A stretch of DNA of 64,000 bases from Branchiostoma floridae (lineage: Eukaryota; Chordata; Leptocardii; Amphioxiformes; Branchiostomatidae). The notes beneath the pieces were generated by a model. It worked only from the letters and a program-made list of their open reading frames with translations, was not told the origin of the DNA and did no database searches. The translations under genes and the position numbers were made by a program. The DNA lies in the NCBI RefSeq assembly GCF_000003815.2, contig NC_049997.1, forward strand, positions 6,805,134 through 6,869,133. Direction: 5' to 3'. How positions within the stretch are numbered: the first letter of the stretch is position 1; every line of letters begins with the position of its first letter. Shown here piece after piece: positions 33,700 to 43,875 of this stretch.

Positions 33700-35170
33700 T
33701 TGTGATGGTGCGTATGGTGTGTTGTGGGGGTTGATATGGTTTGACGTTTGGCAAAATTATTCCATCATTGTTCTTAAGTTATATATCTACCTATGGTAAA
33801 CAGTGAGATCCAAAACTACACCTTTCTGGTGTCCTCACCATTTCATTTTTATTTCCTATTGTTACACCTGCACCTGGCACATACATTGTATCTCAATGTG
33901 TATATAATGGTTCACACCATACAGAGGTGACAGCGATGGTCACAGTTGCTCTTTTTTGCTCCTTGGAAGATTTTGACCAGAATGCCCCAGCAGTTCTAGA
34001 GCAAGCTGCTAGAGGGCCCAAACATACAACACTTCTTCCTTACACCACAAGCTATGTGCCACCAAAAATCAAGACCATAGCATATCCATGTCAAAAGATA
34101 CAAAAATCCAAGTTCTGTTGCAGTACCAAGGTCACACACCAGGGGATCCAAAATTGACTTTGACCTTCGTCTTCCAAACACCTACCCAAATACCAAATAT
34201 CATTACAATCCATCAACAGGTTCTAAAGTTATGCTGACCACAAATATGTGGAAACACAAACAGACACACACACAGACACACCAAAAACTATACCTCCATT
34301 TTTCATGGAGGTAAATCACACGTTCTGTTCTGGAGATATAGCACTGGAAACGACCCTTCCACACACTCCCATGCTACTGAAAACTCAAAACACATGTTAC
34401 ACCTGCTAGCTGTCCCCAAGGAGGTTGAGACAGAGGGAATGAGGCCAGATCACTCCATATCAGGAAAAGGGGTGTAAATATTTTTTTTTAAACGAACCAC
34501 AAAACAACAGCAAACTTCTGATCTACTTAATAGCACAATAGGTCACACACTCTATCCCCATAGCAAAGGAAATCGCAATCCATCCAGAGGTTCTAGAGAT
34601 ATCGGTCCGGAATCACAAAGATCCCTACCAGAAACAGTACATGCTTTTTTCAAGCATGTAAAAACGGTTTTGTACGGGTATGATCCAAGCTTTTTAAATA
34701 GGACTTTTTAATGTGTAACATATTAGTAACAGCAAGATTAAGGCTCTATGGCCAGAATTCATGACAGAAATATTCGAACTACAGGTACCCATTTGTACAC
34801 CTAGGTTCAGTGAGGAAAGTCGTGTTAAGTGTCTTTTCCACGCTTAAGGGCAAACGATCGGTAGCATGACTGGGTTTGAACCCAAAAAGCCAACTCTGCC
34901 TTTTCGCCAGACGACACGACCCACACAAGACACATTAGAAATAAAAGTTTATCAACACCACACAGGTCAAGGTGCAAAGATATAATACAAAACGTGCTGC
35001 TGCAGTACCAAGGTCAACTAACAGGGTGCCCAAAACCACCTGCACCATCGCCATACCCCCACCTACCTACCTACCAAAAATCATTGCAAACCTTTCAGGA
35101 CGAGGTTTTTGAGATATGAGCGGTTCTTATCAACAAGCACAGTATGGGCATCTTTAAATTTTCTGGATAG
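33700..35170. other. GPCR upstream intron DNA with SINE-like and fragment repeats
   Basis: Between first exons C and D. No further MAVS-type exon is visible. TACCTCCATTTTTCATGGAGG (34290s) and a similar phrase at 35477-35496 are short repeat fragments. A 76-codon ORF at 33927 is unsupported. Confidence 0.4.
34780..34922 (-). mobile_element. SINE with tRNA-like head and conserved tail
   Basis: On the minus strand TTTGGGTTCAAACCC is a B-box-like block, followed by GACACTTAACACGACTTTCC and a GGTGTACAAATGGGTACC tail. A plus-strand relative lies at 41806-41945. Confidence 0.65.
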
Positions 35171-35263
35171 TTTCAAAGAACGCTTGCAGATAGATGTGCA
35201 AAAGTTAGGTGTAACGGATCGTTCAGTGTAATATAACCAGCTGCTGCCGCGCCGCGTGCCTGC

Positions 35264-35433
35264 GAAGCTGGAATGTTACGCCGAAGGGCGGTTATACCGG
35301 CTATATCGATACAGATACAGAAGCTGGTGTGTTACGCCGAAGGGCGGTTATACCGGCTATATCGATACAGATACAGAAGCTGGTGTGTTACGCCGAAGGG
35401 CGGTTATACCGGCTATATAGATAAAGATACAGA
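35264..35433. repeat. three 56-bp tandem units
   Basis: GAAGCTGG followed by TGTTACGCCGAAGGGCGGTT and ATACCGGCTATAT..ATA recurs at 35264, 35320 and 35376. Single copies of the unit occur near 5.6 and 28.75 kb. Confidence 0.9.
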
Positions 35434-35519
35434 TATACCCCACATACGTTCCAAAGTGAAAACGGTATAGCAACAATACCTCCATCTTCATGGAGGTAAA
35501 AAAATACAAATCTACTCAC

Positions 35520-35568
35520 CAACCAAGACGAGCAGAAACGTGTAGAGAAGCGGAGTTGAAACCGCCAT
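35520..35568 (-). CDS. GPCR alternative first exon D
   Basis: Minus-strand ATG at 35568, codons MAVSTPLLYTFLLVLV plus one base, donor G|GTGAGTAG; most diverged of the four but in the same phase. It lies next to the repeated CCAAT-bearing block at 35620-36215 and is 12.6 kb from the main exon, so it may be the ancestral first exon. Confidence 0.75.
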
Positions 35569-35619
35569 GGTGACGGGATAGCGGTCTCCACAGCACGCAG
35601 AGAAAAGCTTCTGTATGGT

Positions 35620-36215
35620 TCTGAGCCCAACTCACTCACTGTCGAATCGAATGCTAAACACCTTGGTACCTGCCAATCAAACGCTTCCAATGTTGCCATG
35701 GAAATGTTACGAAACTGACTAACACAGAAAGAAGCTACCGAACCCTGGCTCACTTACTGCCGAATCGTATGATAATCACCTGGTACCAGCCAATCAAAAC
35801 GCTTCCAATGTGAGGTAACGTTAGGTAACCAATTGCCATGGAAACGTTACGAAACCCACTCCTTTAGTCATTGCATTGCTTTGATTCATTACTTCGTGCC
35901 TTTTGAAAACGTTTTTTTCTACCGAACCCAGCTCACTTACATAACCGAATCGTATGATAATCACCATGGTGCCAGCTAATAAAAACGCTTCCAAAGCAAT
36001 GAGAGGCAGGTGATGTATTGTTGCCATGGAAACGTTACAAAACCGCCTCCTTTATTCATTGCATTGCTTTGATTCATTGATTAGTGTCTTTTGAAAACGT
36101 TTTTTATCACACACTTTGAAAGAAGCTACCGAACCCAGCTCACTTACTGCCGAATCGTATGACAATCACCATGGTGCCAGCCAATCACTACGCTCCAAAT
36201 GTGATATTCAAATAC
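35620..36215 (-). promoter_or_regulatory. repeated putative promoter module of the GPCR
   Basis: A block holding ACTGCCGAATCGTATGA, TCACC.TGGTGCCAGCCAAT and GCTTCCAA.GTGA, then GTTGCCATGGAAACGTTACG, occurs about four times (near 35640, 35755, 35935 and 36135), and again upstream of first exon C near 31850-31905. AGCCAAT read on the minus strand is a CCAAT box in reverse. GTTGCCATGGAAAC matches the palindromic RFX X-box consensus. Promoter function is inferred from position and repetition. Confidence 0.5.
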
Positions 36216-36425
36216 TGGCAATTCAATCTCTACAACTGGATAAAAAACGGATATTTACTTCCGGACGTTTCGAGTGACATCCATCACTCTTCTTCAGTGT
36301 CACTAGACTGAACTAGCAGAACAAATTCAATACAAGTACAGCTTACTAGAAAAATCCAGTTGTAGAGATTGAATTGTATTTGAATATTGTTTACCTGGAT
36401 GTCTAAACCTTCATAAACGTGTCTT
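36216..36425. repeat. foldback element splitting the GPCR upstream repeat
   Basis: GATATTCAAATACTGGCAAT.. CTCTACAACTGGAT is mirrored by ATCCAGTTGTAGAGATTGAA.. TTTGAATATT. After it the GPCR upstream module resumes (36425-36545: CTTCCAATGTGAGGTA). Confidence 0.7.
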
Positions 36426-36549
36426 CCAATGTGAGGTATCGTTAGGTAACCATGCAATGGAAACCTTACGAAACTGCCTCCTTTATTCATTGCATTGCTT
36501 TGATTCATTATTATTATTATTTCGTCCCTTTGAAAACATTTTCCCATAG

Positions 36550-37184
36550 AAGCGCCTACGATATGCCTGGACGTCAGATGCTTTCACCACTTAAACAATA
36601 AAGACATTAACTAATAGCAGAAGGTATGCTCCAAGGCATGAGTACAATGCAGTGCTCGGCATAAATGTGATGTAACTGTGAAGGGTTTCCAGGTTTATTC
36701 GAGTTCACATTTCTGATAATCTGCTGCGAAATGACATTTAGTAGTCTATTAAACATGGCTAAAAGGTGTACTAGTGAGTAAGACGTGATGTGTATTTACT
36801 GGAAATTTATTTCAGGCCAGAGCCTCACTTATTTCCGTGTATGCATCCCCCGAAATGATATTTAGCAGAAACATGACTGGAAAGCGTAAGAAGTGATTTT
36901 TTTTACTGAAATTGATTCCAGGCCAGTGCCTTATTTACCGTGTATGCATCCCCCATTGAACCACCGTCCATGCGTTCTATTGGCCCAGTTGCTATGGCTC
37001 TCTCGTCGGGGTAATGTGAAAATCGCAGTGTTAGGATTTATCGGTTTCTACGTTCATTATTATCTTACAGTATTCTCTTTCTGACAAAATCAGCCATTTT
37101 CGTGTCCAAATTGTATATTTAATTTCAAAAGAGGCACTTTCACCGGGGCAAAGTCGGAGATGCGGTCCAAGAACACGTACGTTT
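36550..37184. other. no gene seen
   Basis: AT-rich DNA upstream of the GPCR modules. Two short direct repeats (AAATGATATTTAGCAG and AAATGACATTTAGTAG) are present; no exon supported. Confidence 0.35.
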
Positions 37185-37510
37185 GGGGGTGGGTACCGGT
37201 ACAGAAAATTCAGGTCCAGGTACGGTCCAGGTCCAGAGGATCAGGTCCAGGTCCAGACCTAAATTTGGACCTAATTACATTTGTATCTGTGAAAACTTAT
37301 GGATGGGCAATACTCAAAACAATGGTCCATTTCGCTACAAAGGAATCTGTTTGGTGGAGTATCCGACGTCCATTGACGTAATAAAATTCTATCCTCATGT
37401 AAACAACACTAACTGCCTCGAATAGGTTCAACATCCGGCCCGCTGATTTTTTCAGGTCCGGTTTTTCCGGACCTGTCCAACAAGAAAAAACTGTTTTGTA
37501 CCACCCCATT
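37185..37510. repeat. GGTACCGG-type dispersed repeat, fuller copy
   Basis: GGTGGGTACCGGTACAGAAA at one end, GTCCAGGTCCAG runs, and GGACCTGTCCAACAAGAAAA then TGTTTTGTACCACCCC at the other. The ends are loosely inverted. Confidence 0.6.
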
Positions 37511-37659
37511 TTATCATCTCTAACAACCACCCCATTGAAACCCAAACTTAATATTACAAAACAGTGTCCTCCGCAGTGAGTGATGTAACTGTTACATATA
37601 CACAGAAATCTAAAACTGATCTGAAAAATAATTCCTCCACACGTATGCCTTGAATCTAG

Positions 37660-38150
37660 CCACTTAAGGTGTAATTGTACGCCCAAGATATGTTTTAGGT
37701 GAACTTTAGATAATTCGCTTGCCCTAAACGTTAAGCCATCATATTGCGGTTAGTGTACGTTTTTAGGTCAATGTAAGTTACATCACGTTTCTTAGAATTA
37801 GGTATAGCCATCGCGGTTTTAGGTATGTTTTAAGGTCAACTTAAGTTACATCTCTTACCTTGAATATAGCCATAGCGGTTTAAGGTATGTTTTACGTCAA
37901 CTCAAGTTACTACGCTTGCCTTAACATTAAGCCATTGCAGTAAGTGTGCGTTTTTAGGTCAACTGAAGTTACATCACTTCCCAACGCTAAAGGAAAAAAA
38001 AAGCAGGGGAACTTTACAAAAGAAGAAAGAAGGTTACAAAACCACATTTCACGCCAGTCGTTCGGAGTTTTTTTGTTGACAATCTTAACTTGATTGGGAT
38101 ATATTTTGCGGTATAAGGTATGTTCTAGGTCAACTTAAGTGACATCGTTT
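37660..38150. repeat. minisatellite of about 65-70 bp units
   Basis: Five to six degenerate units containing AAGCCAT..GCGGTT, TA.G..TTTTAGGTCAA and TAAGTTACATC, at 37660-37985 and again at 38095-38150. Confidence 0.75.
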
Positions 38151-38201
38151 CCAACACACAATCAAGCTTGCTGTCCCAAAACCCCACCGAGCTAGCGATA
38201 A

Positions 38202-38309
38202 ACCTTCAGAAGAGCCATCGCCTACCGTGGACCCACCATCTGGAACAGTCTACCACCGGACATACGCACAGCCCCAACTCTGGCTTCCTTCGAGAGACTC
38301 TTAAATTAA
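38202..38309 (+). pseudogene. C-terminal remnant of a LINE reverse transcriptase ORF
   Basis: RRAIAYRGPTIWNSLPPDIR, then TAPTLASFERLLN and a stop, is the signature C-terminal end of many non-LTR retrotransposon polymerases. An in-frame stop at 38199-38201 precedes it, so only the end of the ORF survives. The 3' UTR follows, interrupted by the MITE at 38363-38744. Confidence 0.85.
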
Positions 38310-38362
38310 TGGGAACGACCAAATGAACGGACTGGAATCATGTAGCAGTTTCTCTCTGTCAT

Positions 38363-38744
38363 CAGAGTCCTCCCCAGAGGATGGAATAACGGAGGCCCTC
38401 CACTATACTCCTAGCCAAGCTCCACTATACTCCGTTTGAAATTTAGTATGTTTCTTCCCTATTTTCTTGGTTAGTTTTGCTAAAATTAATGAAAATTCAC
38501 AGATTTTTGTGTCAAGTGGCATCACTTTTCCGACCTGCATTGTCTGCAAAAACTTGTGAATGGGGGACGATCAAAACATTTTGCCACTTCACAACAAAGG
38601 AATCACAATAATATATCATACTTGTAGTATTTGACACCCTCTGTCGTTGAAAAATAAATCCATTTTCATGAAAGCGCAGCGCGTTGGTTCAGGTTATTTT
38701 TGCCAGCCCCTCCACTATACTAAAAAATTCTGGGGAGAACCCTG
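38363..38744. mobile_element. hAT-like MITE inserted in the LINE tail
   Basis: Ends CAGAGTCCTCCCCAGA and TCTGGGGAGAACCCTG, direct repeat TGTCAT on both sides (38357-38362, 38745-38750). The same element occurs in reverse complement at 62002-62383. Confidence 0.8.
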
Positions 38745-38925
38745 TGTCATGTATTTTGTATGTATGTAAAAATTGTGTATATAGACTTATAGGACTTTTA
38801 AGGACTCTAAACGATGTAACTGTATCTCTGTTATATACTTTGTCTGACCCTTGCCTCTTCCCTCATGACCTCAATGAAAAGCGGCCTGCAGGCCGATTTA
38901 AGCTTTCATGAATGTAGTGTTGAAC
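38745..38925 (+). mobile_element. LINE 3' tail, continuation
   Basis: ATCTCTGTTATATACTTTGT, the CTCAATGAAAAGCGG block and GCAGGCCGATTTAAGC match the tail at 19490-19605. Together with 38202-38362 it forms one LINE 3' end. Confidence 0.75.
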
Positions 38926-39216
38926 TGACAAACCAAGGGAACGAGATTAGGTTACAAAGCCACACTCTACATCAATCATTCGGTGTTTTCCCTTGACAAC
39001 CTTAACGTAATTGGGACATCCTTCCCTTTATCTAAGACCCATGCTAGATTAGGTTAGTTCTTCCATCAATCTATCGCTGGCAATAAACTGTTGGTCCTCT
39101 CTATTAGCCACAGGCGACAAACCGCCGAGTTTTCTCTAAATCTCTCTCACGGGGACTACCTCGCATCTCTTGCTAACGGAAACAAGTGAGAACAGTCTGC
39201 CAGAGCATATGGATGT

Positions 39217-39382
39217 AGTCTCCAAGCAGACCCTACGGTGCCTTAGAAATAGTATCAAAGCTGGCCAGGGACTTAGTATAGCCCGTTTGACTCCCTTAGC
39301 CGGCTATCTCCCTTTGGCCGGCTATTCTCCTTTGCCAGCTTTGATACTATCTCTAAGGCACCGTTGGGTCTGCTTGGAGACT
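39217..39382. mobile_element. foldback MITE with GTCTCCAAGCAGACCC ends
   Basis: AGTCTCCAAGCAGACCCTAC and GTTGGGTCTGCTTGGAGACT are inverted, each continued by GTATCAAAGCTGGC or its reverse; TA flanks it. Others at 42799-42951, and partial ends near 21.0 and 33.07 kb. Confidence 0.8.
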
Positions 39383-39719
39383 ATATGGATGTTGGAAATT
39401 CTCTTTCAGTCGAACGAGTACACATTCGGCTTGTTTTGCGCTAGTTCACTTTTATCTGCGGGGCAACGTATATCCGTTGTTATATCAAACTGAGATATTT
39501 CAAAAATATTGCATTCTGAAACCACCATCCGTTGACTTGATACCCCTTAAGCCTTTTAAGGCTTAAAATAAAAATACCCTTTCCCCCTAAACAACGGATA
39601 TAGGTTACCCCCACGGATAAAAGTGAAGAAGCAACAAGAACTTGATGACCTACCACCCATGACCAAATCTCTCTCTTTCTTATAATCTCTGTATGCATGA
39701 AGCAAGACGATTTCCACTT

Positions 39720-40520
39720 TACGTAACATATTGCAATTTATTGCTGCTGGGGCATGGTGAGACGCAAACAAATTTTTCAGGCAGGAGAGTTCAAAACATT
39801 ACTCAATGTTCGTTGCAGGTATGGAAAATGTATTTTCCAAACAGAGGTTGATGAGTTGCGGAGATCGCGAACATTTTTCCAAAGCAGTTAGAGACTACAG
39901 TGCATGGTGCTACCGCGAACTTAAAACCACCGCGAAAAGTCCCTTTTCCCGCTACCGCGAAATTAAATCCCCGCGAAATTAAACGCATTTACAGTAGTTG
40001 GAGTCGGAACTTTCACCGGTTCGCTCCCCTCACCTCTGCTTGGAGAACATGGAAAACGACCACCGTTACGAAACTCTTTGCCTAAGGGCTCAATGATATG
40101 CTTTCGTGTGTACAGATGCAGATGAAGTCTTATATATATATGCAGCAGTCACTTGTGAATTTTTTCCGTACTATCCATTACTGACCTTCCCATTAAAAGG
40201 CAACCTGTGGCCTTGGGTAATCTCCGTTGGCAATTTCCGAATATTGCAATTTCTTGCTGCAGTGTCATGGTGGGGCGTAAAGAATATTTTCAGGCGGGAG
40301 AGTTCAAAACGTTACTCAATGTTCGTTGCAGGTATGGAAAACGTATTTTCCAAGAAGAGGTTGCAATTGAGTTGCGGAGATATAGTAGTAGTCGGAATTT
40401 TTACCGGCTCGCTCCTCTCACCTCTGCATGGGGAATATGGAAAACGAAAAAATTCTTGTCCTAAGGGCTCAATGATATGCTTTCGTGTGTACAGATGCAG
40501 ATGAAGACTAAATATAAGTT
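39720..40520. repeat. tandem duplication of about 0.4 kb, first copy holding a MITE
   Basis: ATTGCAATTT.TTGCTGC..., GGAGAGTTCAAAAC.TTACTC, AATGTTCGTTGCAGGTATGG and GGGCTCAATGATATGC occur in both 39725-40135 and 40240-40510. The first copy alone contains the TA-flanked element at 39898-39994. A third partial unit (CCCATTAAAAGG.AACCTGTGG) is at about 40575-40640. ORFs here are incidental. Confidence 0.75.
39898..39994. mobile_element. short TA-flanked MITE
   Basis: Internally deleted relative of 8992-9189, ending AAATTAAACGCATTTACAG, TA on both sides (39896-39897, 39995-39996). Confidence 0.75.
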
Positions 40521-40639
40521 TTAGAAAAAACGTCTTGTAGTCACTTGGGAATTTTTGTCCGCTTTGTCCATTAAGACCTTCCCATTAAAAGGTAACCTGT
40601 GGCCTTGGGTAGCCTCCGTTGTAGTCTTCGAACGGGACC

Positions 40640-41243
40640 GGCTTTTATTTAAGGGGTGGAGGCAAAGTCACGATGGGGCAAAGTCCTTTCCACGGCAAAC
40701 TGCCTTCCTCTGCAAAGTCCCTTTCTCCGGCATAAGATAACCTAGTCAACGTTGAAAATCGCGAACCAACCCCCCAACCTCAAACACACCCGTAAATATA
40801 AAACCAACGCCGTTCGAACACTGCAGCGAAGGCTAGGCCTTGGGTAGGTGTTTCGTTACCCCTAAATTGGCTTACAGCATGCACACTCCTAAATTGTGCC
40901 CACATATAGCGATAATAGAGAAGGACTGAGCCCAAACACGATTATAGCGTTTCCTGTCGACTCAGCCGGGCCACAAATTAAAGAGGATGGTTAGATCAAT
41001 AAAGTAGGCGTGAAACTGCAAGAGCGGGGATGATCAATGAACTCACGCGTCCTCAAGAAGTGACAAAACATCCTTATTACTCATCTAGTGTTGTAACTGT
41101 TGTGTGATTTGGTCTGAATGTTTCGTAACTAGATCTATATATAAGTTGTTTATTTGCAAAATCATGCCCCATGGCTAATTGCACTATACAATCTCAAAGC
41201 AATAAACGGTGCATAACACTAGTTTTTAATGAACTATAAGGTA
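40640..41243. other. no gene seen
   Basis: No supported exon or clear repeat; AT-rich intergenic DNA. Confidence 0.35.
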
Positions 41244-41520
41244 CTATTTTAGTATTTTTAGGGTTTGTCTTGTTTGAAGGCAGTGGTTATGAACTGCCCC
41301 ACGTTCTGGAAAATAAGACTTGTGTGATTTTAATAAAAACGTCGACTTTTGGCGATCTTCTAAATGGTAAAAGCTCCGCGAAATAGTGGCAACAGTTTGG
41401 AATAATCTGCTTCTTTCGGTCTCGTAGTGAGGACATTGACTGATTAGATGTATTTCATTTTCCACTGCGTTCATTGGGCAATATTTACACAGTCTCTGAC
41501 GTTTTTTGATATTTTTTACA
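41244..41520 (-). pseudogene. LINE remnant with a CCHC-type C-terminal finger
   Basis: On the minus strand RLCKYCPMNAVENEIHLISQ then CPHYETER fits the Cys-x2-Cys...His...Cys finger that ends many LINE ORF2 proteins, where a glutamate-rich stretch precedes the His. The ORF ends at 41244, and upstream frames are broken beyond about 41520. Confidence 0.65.
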
Positions 41521-41805
41521 CACGGGACCGCGAAGTGATTTGAACGCCGGTGAAGGAGGCTAAACTTACTAAAGGTGACCCAATGTCAACAGATACAGGA
41601 AACTTTGGCATATCAAAAAGAATAAGAAAGAAATTTTCAAATTTGCGCCCAAACCCCTAACCTCTGAGCACCGAACTACGCTCACTGTGGCAAGTCAGAA
41701 ACATCGAGCTGCGGCAAGTTCAACTAATTGGCTCAATAAGCAAAACAGGGGTTACGAGGCTGCTCGGGAAATCGCGTGACATCCTGAAAAATAGTGAGAT
41801 CGCGT

Positions 41806-41945
41806 GGCGTGATTGACAGCGCTTTGGGCTCAGGCCCAAGAGGTCCCAAGTTCAAAACCTGCCATGTAACTGATGTTGTGACCCTGGGAAAGGCGCTTTA
41901 TACGACTTTCCTCACTTCACTCAGGTGGAAAATGAGTACTTAGCT
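41806..41945 (+). mobile_element. SINE with tRNA-like head
   Basis: TGGCGTGATTGACAGCGC as A-box region, GGTCCCAAGTTCAAAACC as B-box region, then GGGAAAGGCGCTTTATACGA and CTTTCCTCACTTCACTCAGG. The tail is shared with 34780-34922 in reverse. Confidence 0.65.
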
Positions 41946-42229
41946 ATGGATTCCGACTTACTTCTATAAGATTTGTAAATTTTGTTTTTTAATTACAATT
42001 TCATTTGATCATTTATAATATAAGTTCTATTCCATTAGTATACTTCACATTATGATTTCAACTTATATTGTTTTTTTTTGTTCACTTTAATTATGTATAA
42101 TTCAATTATTTCTGCGACTTAGTTCTGCAGGAGGCCCAAGAAAAGCCACATAGGCTTCTGCCCACCCCCGCATGTATTTCAATTATGTATTTGTTTTTAA
42201 GCCATGTTGTTATATGTGTTGTTATAAAT

Positions 42230-42715
42230 AAAGAAAGAAATGATGAAGGAACAAAGGATAGGACCGTACCTCGGATAGGACGTTAAATGGAGCTCCTGTG
42301 TTTTAGGAGAGCCACGCCTTGATGATGTTAATGAACCCACCACACTCAAAAAGTGGGTGATACCCGGTGTGAGTGGATCCAACCATTACGGCTAATAAAT
42401 GGGGTAGGGAGTTTGCCGAGCAGCCCTCGTTAGCCACTGCTACGCCTATTGGGTCTTTAGTCCTCACTCTTAAGGTGGTATCTCATTCCACTTGGGGAAC
42501 CGGTGCGGCACTGCGGGGTTCAAAAGAACGAATACGAAGATAAAGAACGAATTTTCTTATGTTTTGTTGTCTTCTAAGTCATACATTTACATACCATGCA
42601 ACATCTAAGTCATAAAAAATTCGGGGGGGGGGGTAAATAACACAAGTGTCACAGTGAATGAACCCTGTGGTGCCGCACCGGTGCCCCAAGTGCAATGAGA
42701 GTTCACCTTTAGTCA
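42230..42715. repeat. composite of two dispersed repeats
   Basis: 42230-42475 is a diverged copy of the 10.27-kb repeat (AACCATTACGGCTAATAAAT, GGGTAGGGAGTTTGCCGAGC). It is followed by a GGGGAACCGGTGCGGCA-ended element to 42712, related to 31917-32120. Confidence 0.55.
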
Positions 42716-42798
42716 GAAACATTGAGCTTTGGCAATTTCGACTTGCTCAATAGGCATAACAGGGGTTACAAGGCAGTCCCTGAGCAGGCTTGTAATTA

Positions 42799-42951
42799 GT
42801 CTCCAAGCAGACCCTACGATGCCTTAGAGATAGTATCAAAGCTGGCAAGGGACTTAGTATATCCGGTGCCCGTTCGACTCCCTTTGGCCGGCTATACTCC
42901 TTTGCCAGCTTTGATACTATCTCTAAGGAATCGTAGGGTCTGCTTGGAGAC
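42799..42951. mobile_element. foldback MITE, second copy
   Basis: Same GTCTCCAAGCAGACCC arms as 39217-39382. TTA flanks both ends. The central arms carry TTGATACTATCTCTAAGG. Confidence 0.8.
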
Positions 42952-43489
42952 TTACAAGGCTGCTCAGGAAATTCCACACAAGAAAATACGACCTGTAATG
43001 AGTAAATCCGAGTCATCGCAAAGGTTTTTACCAGCTTTATTTCATCAATAAACTTTTGGATTACCCGGTCAGAGTTTCATGTGCTTTGCACTTTTTTTCC
43101 AGTTCAACAGTTGTCGGAATACAGCATGACTCTTAAAAATGCTCTACACAAAGTACTTATATAATTACTACAAATATACACAGTGCTTAAATCAAAGAAT
43201 AGCTTCATCATAACTGGTATCAACTTGACATGGCAAAGGAAACCTTTTAGACTTACTCAATAAAAAGATCTTACTTTAAGTATTACATGATACATTCTTG
43301 CACCATCCCATATCTTCTATTACATCGGCAGAATAAAATAAAATAAATTCAAAGCACATTTGTACTTGTAAATAAGGTAGATATAAAGTCGGTGTTAGCT
43401 TAGATAGGCAGTTATTTGCCCTTGACGACATTGGCTACAATGGGAGGCAAATACAACCCCAAAACCTAGGGCTGACAACTAGGACAAGT

Positions 43490-43875
43490 ATTGGCTAACC
43501 CAGGATGGGTAGGTGCTCACCCAGGACAGAGTAATTAACCCAGGTCAAATACTGGCTATCCCAATACAGATATTGACTAACCCAGGACAGGTAGTAGCTA
43601 ACCCAGGACAGAGCAACTAACCCAGTTCGAATACTGGCTATCCCAATACAGACATTGACTAACCCTGATCAGACAGTAGCTAACCCAAGGTCAAAGTATG
43701 GCTAACCCAAAACAGATATTGGTTCACCCAGGTCAGAAAGTAGCTAAGCCAGGACAGATATCAAATGGCTACCCAGATCAGGCAGTGTCTACATTGTATA
43801 CATATGGAACAGGTTTGGCTGGACAGATTTTAACCCAGGACAAATATTGGCTAACCCAGGTCAGTTTGCTAACCA
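43490..43875. repeat. GGCTAACCCAGGACAG minisatellite with higher-order units
   Basis: About 16-18 degenerate 22-24-bp units of the form CTAACCCAGGACAGATATTG. At 43490-43660 the units repeat as blocks of about 90 bases. Lies downstream of the ArfGAP2/3 stop in transcript direction and may be part of its 3' UTR or intergenic. Confidence 0.85.

Noticed and set aside
43490-43875. CRISPR-like array
   Set aside because: Units are degenerate head-to-tail repeats without unique spacers, and the DNA is animal nuclear.
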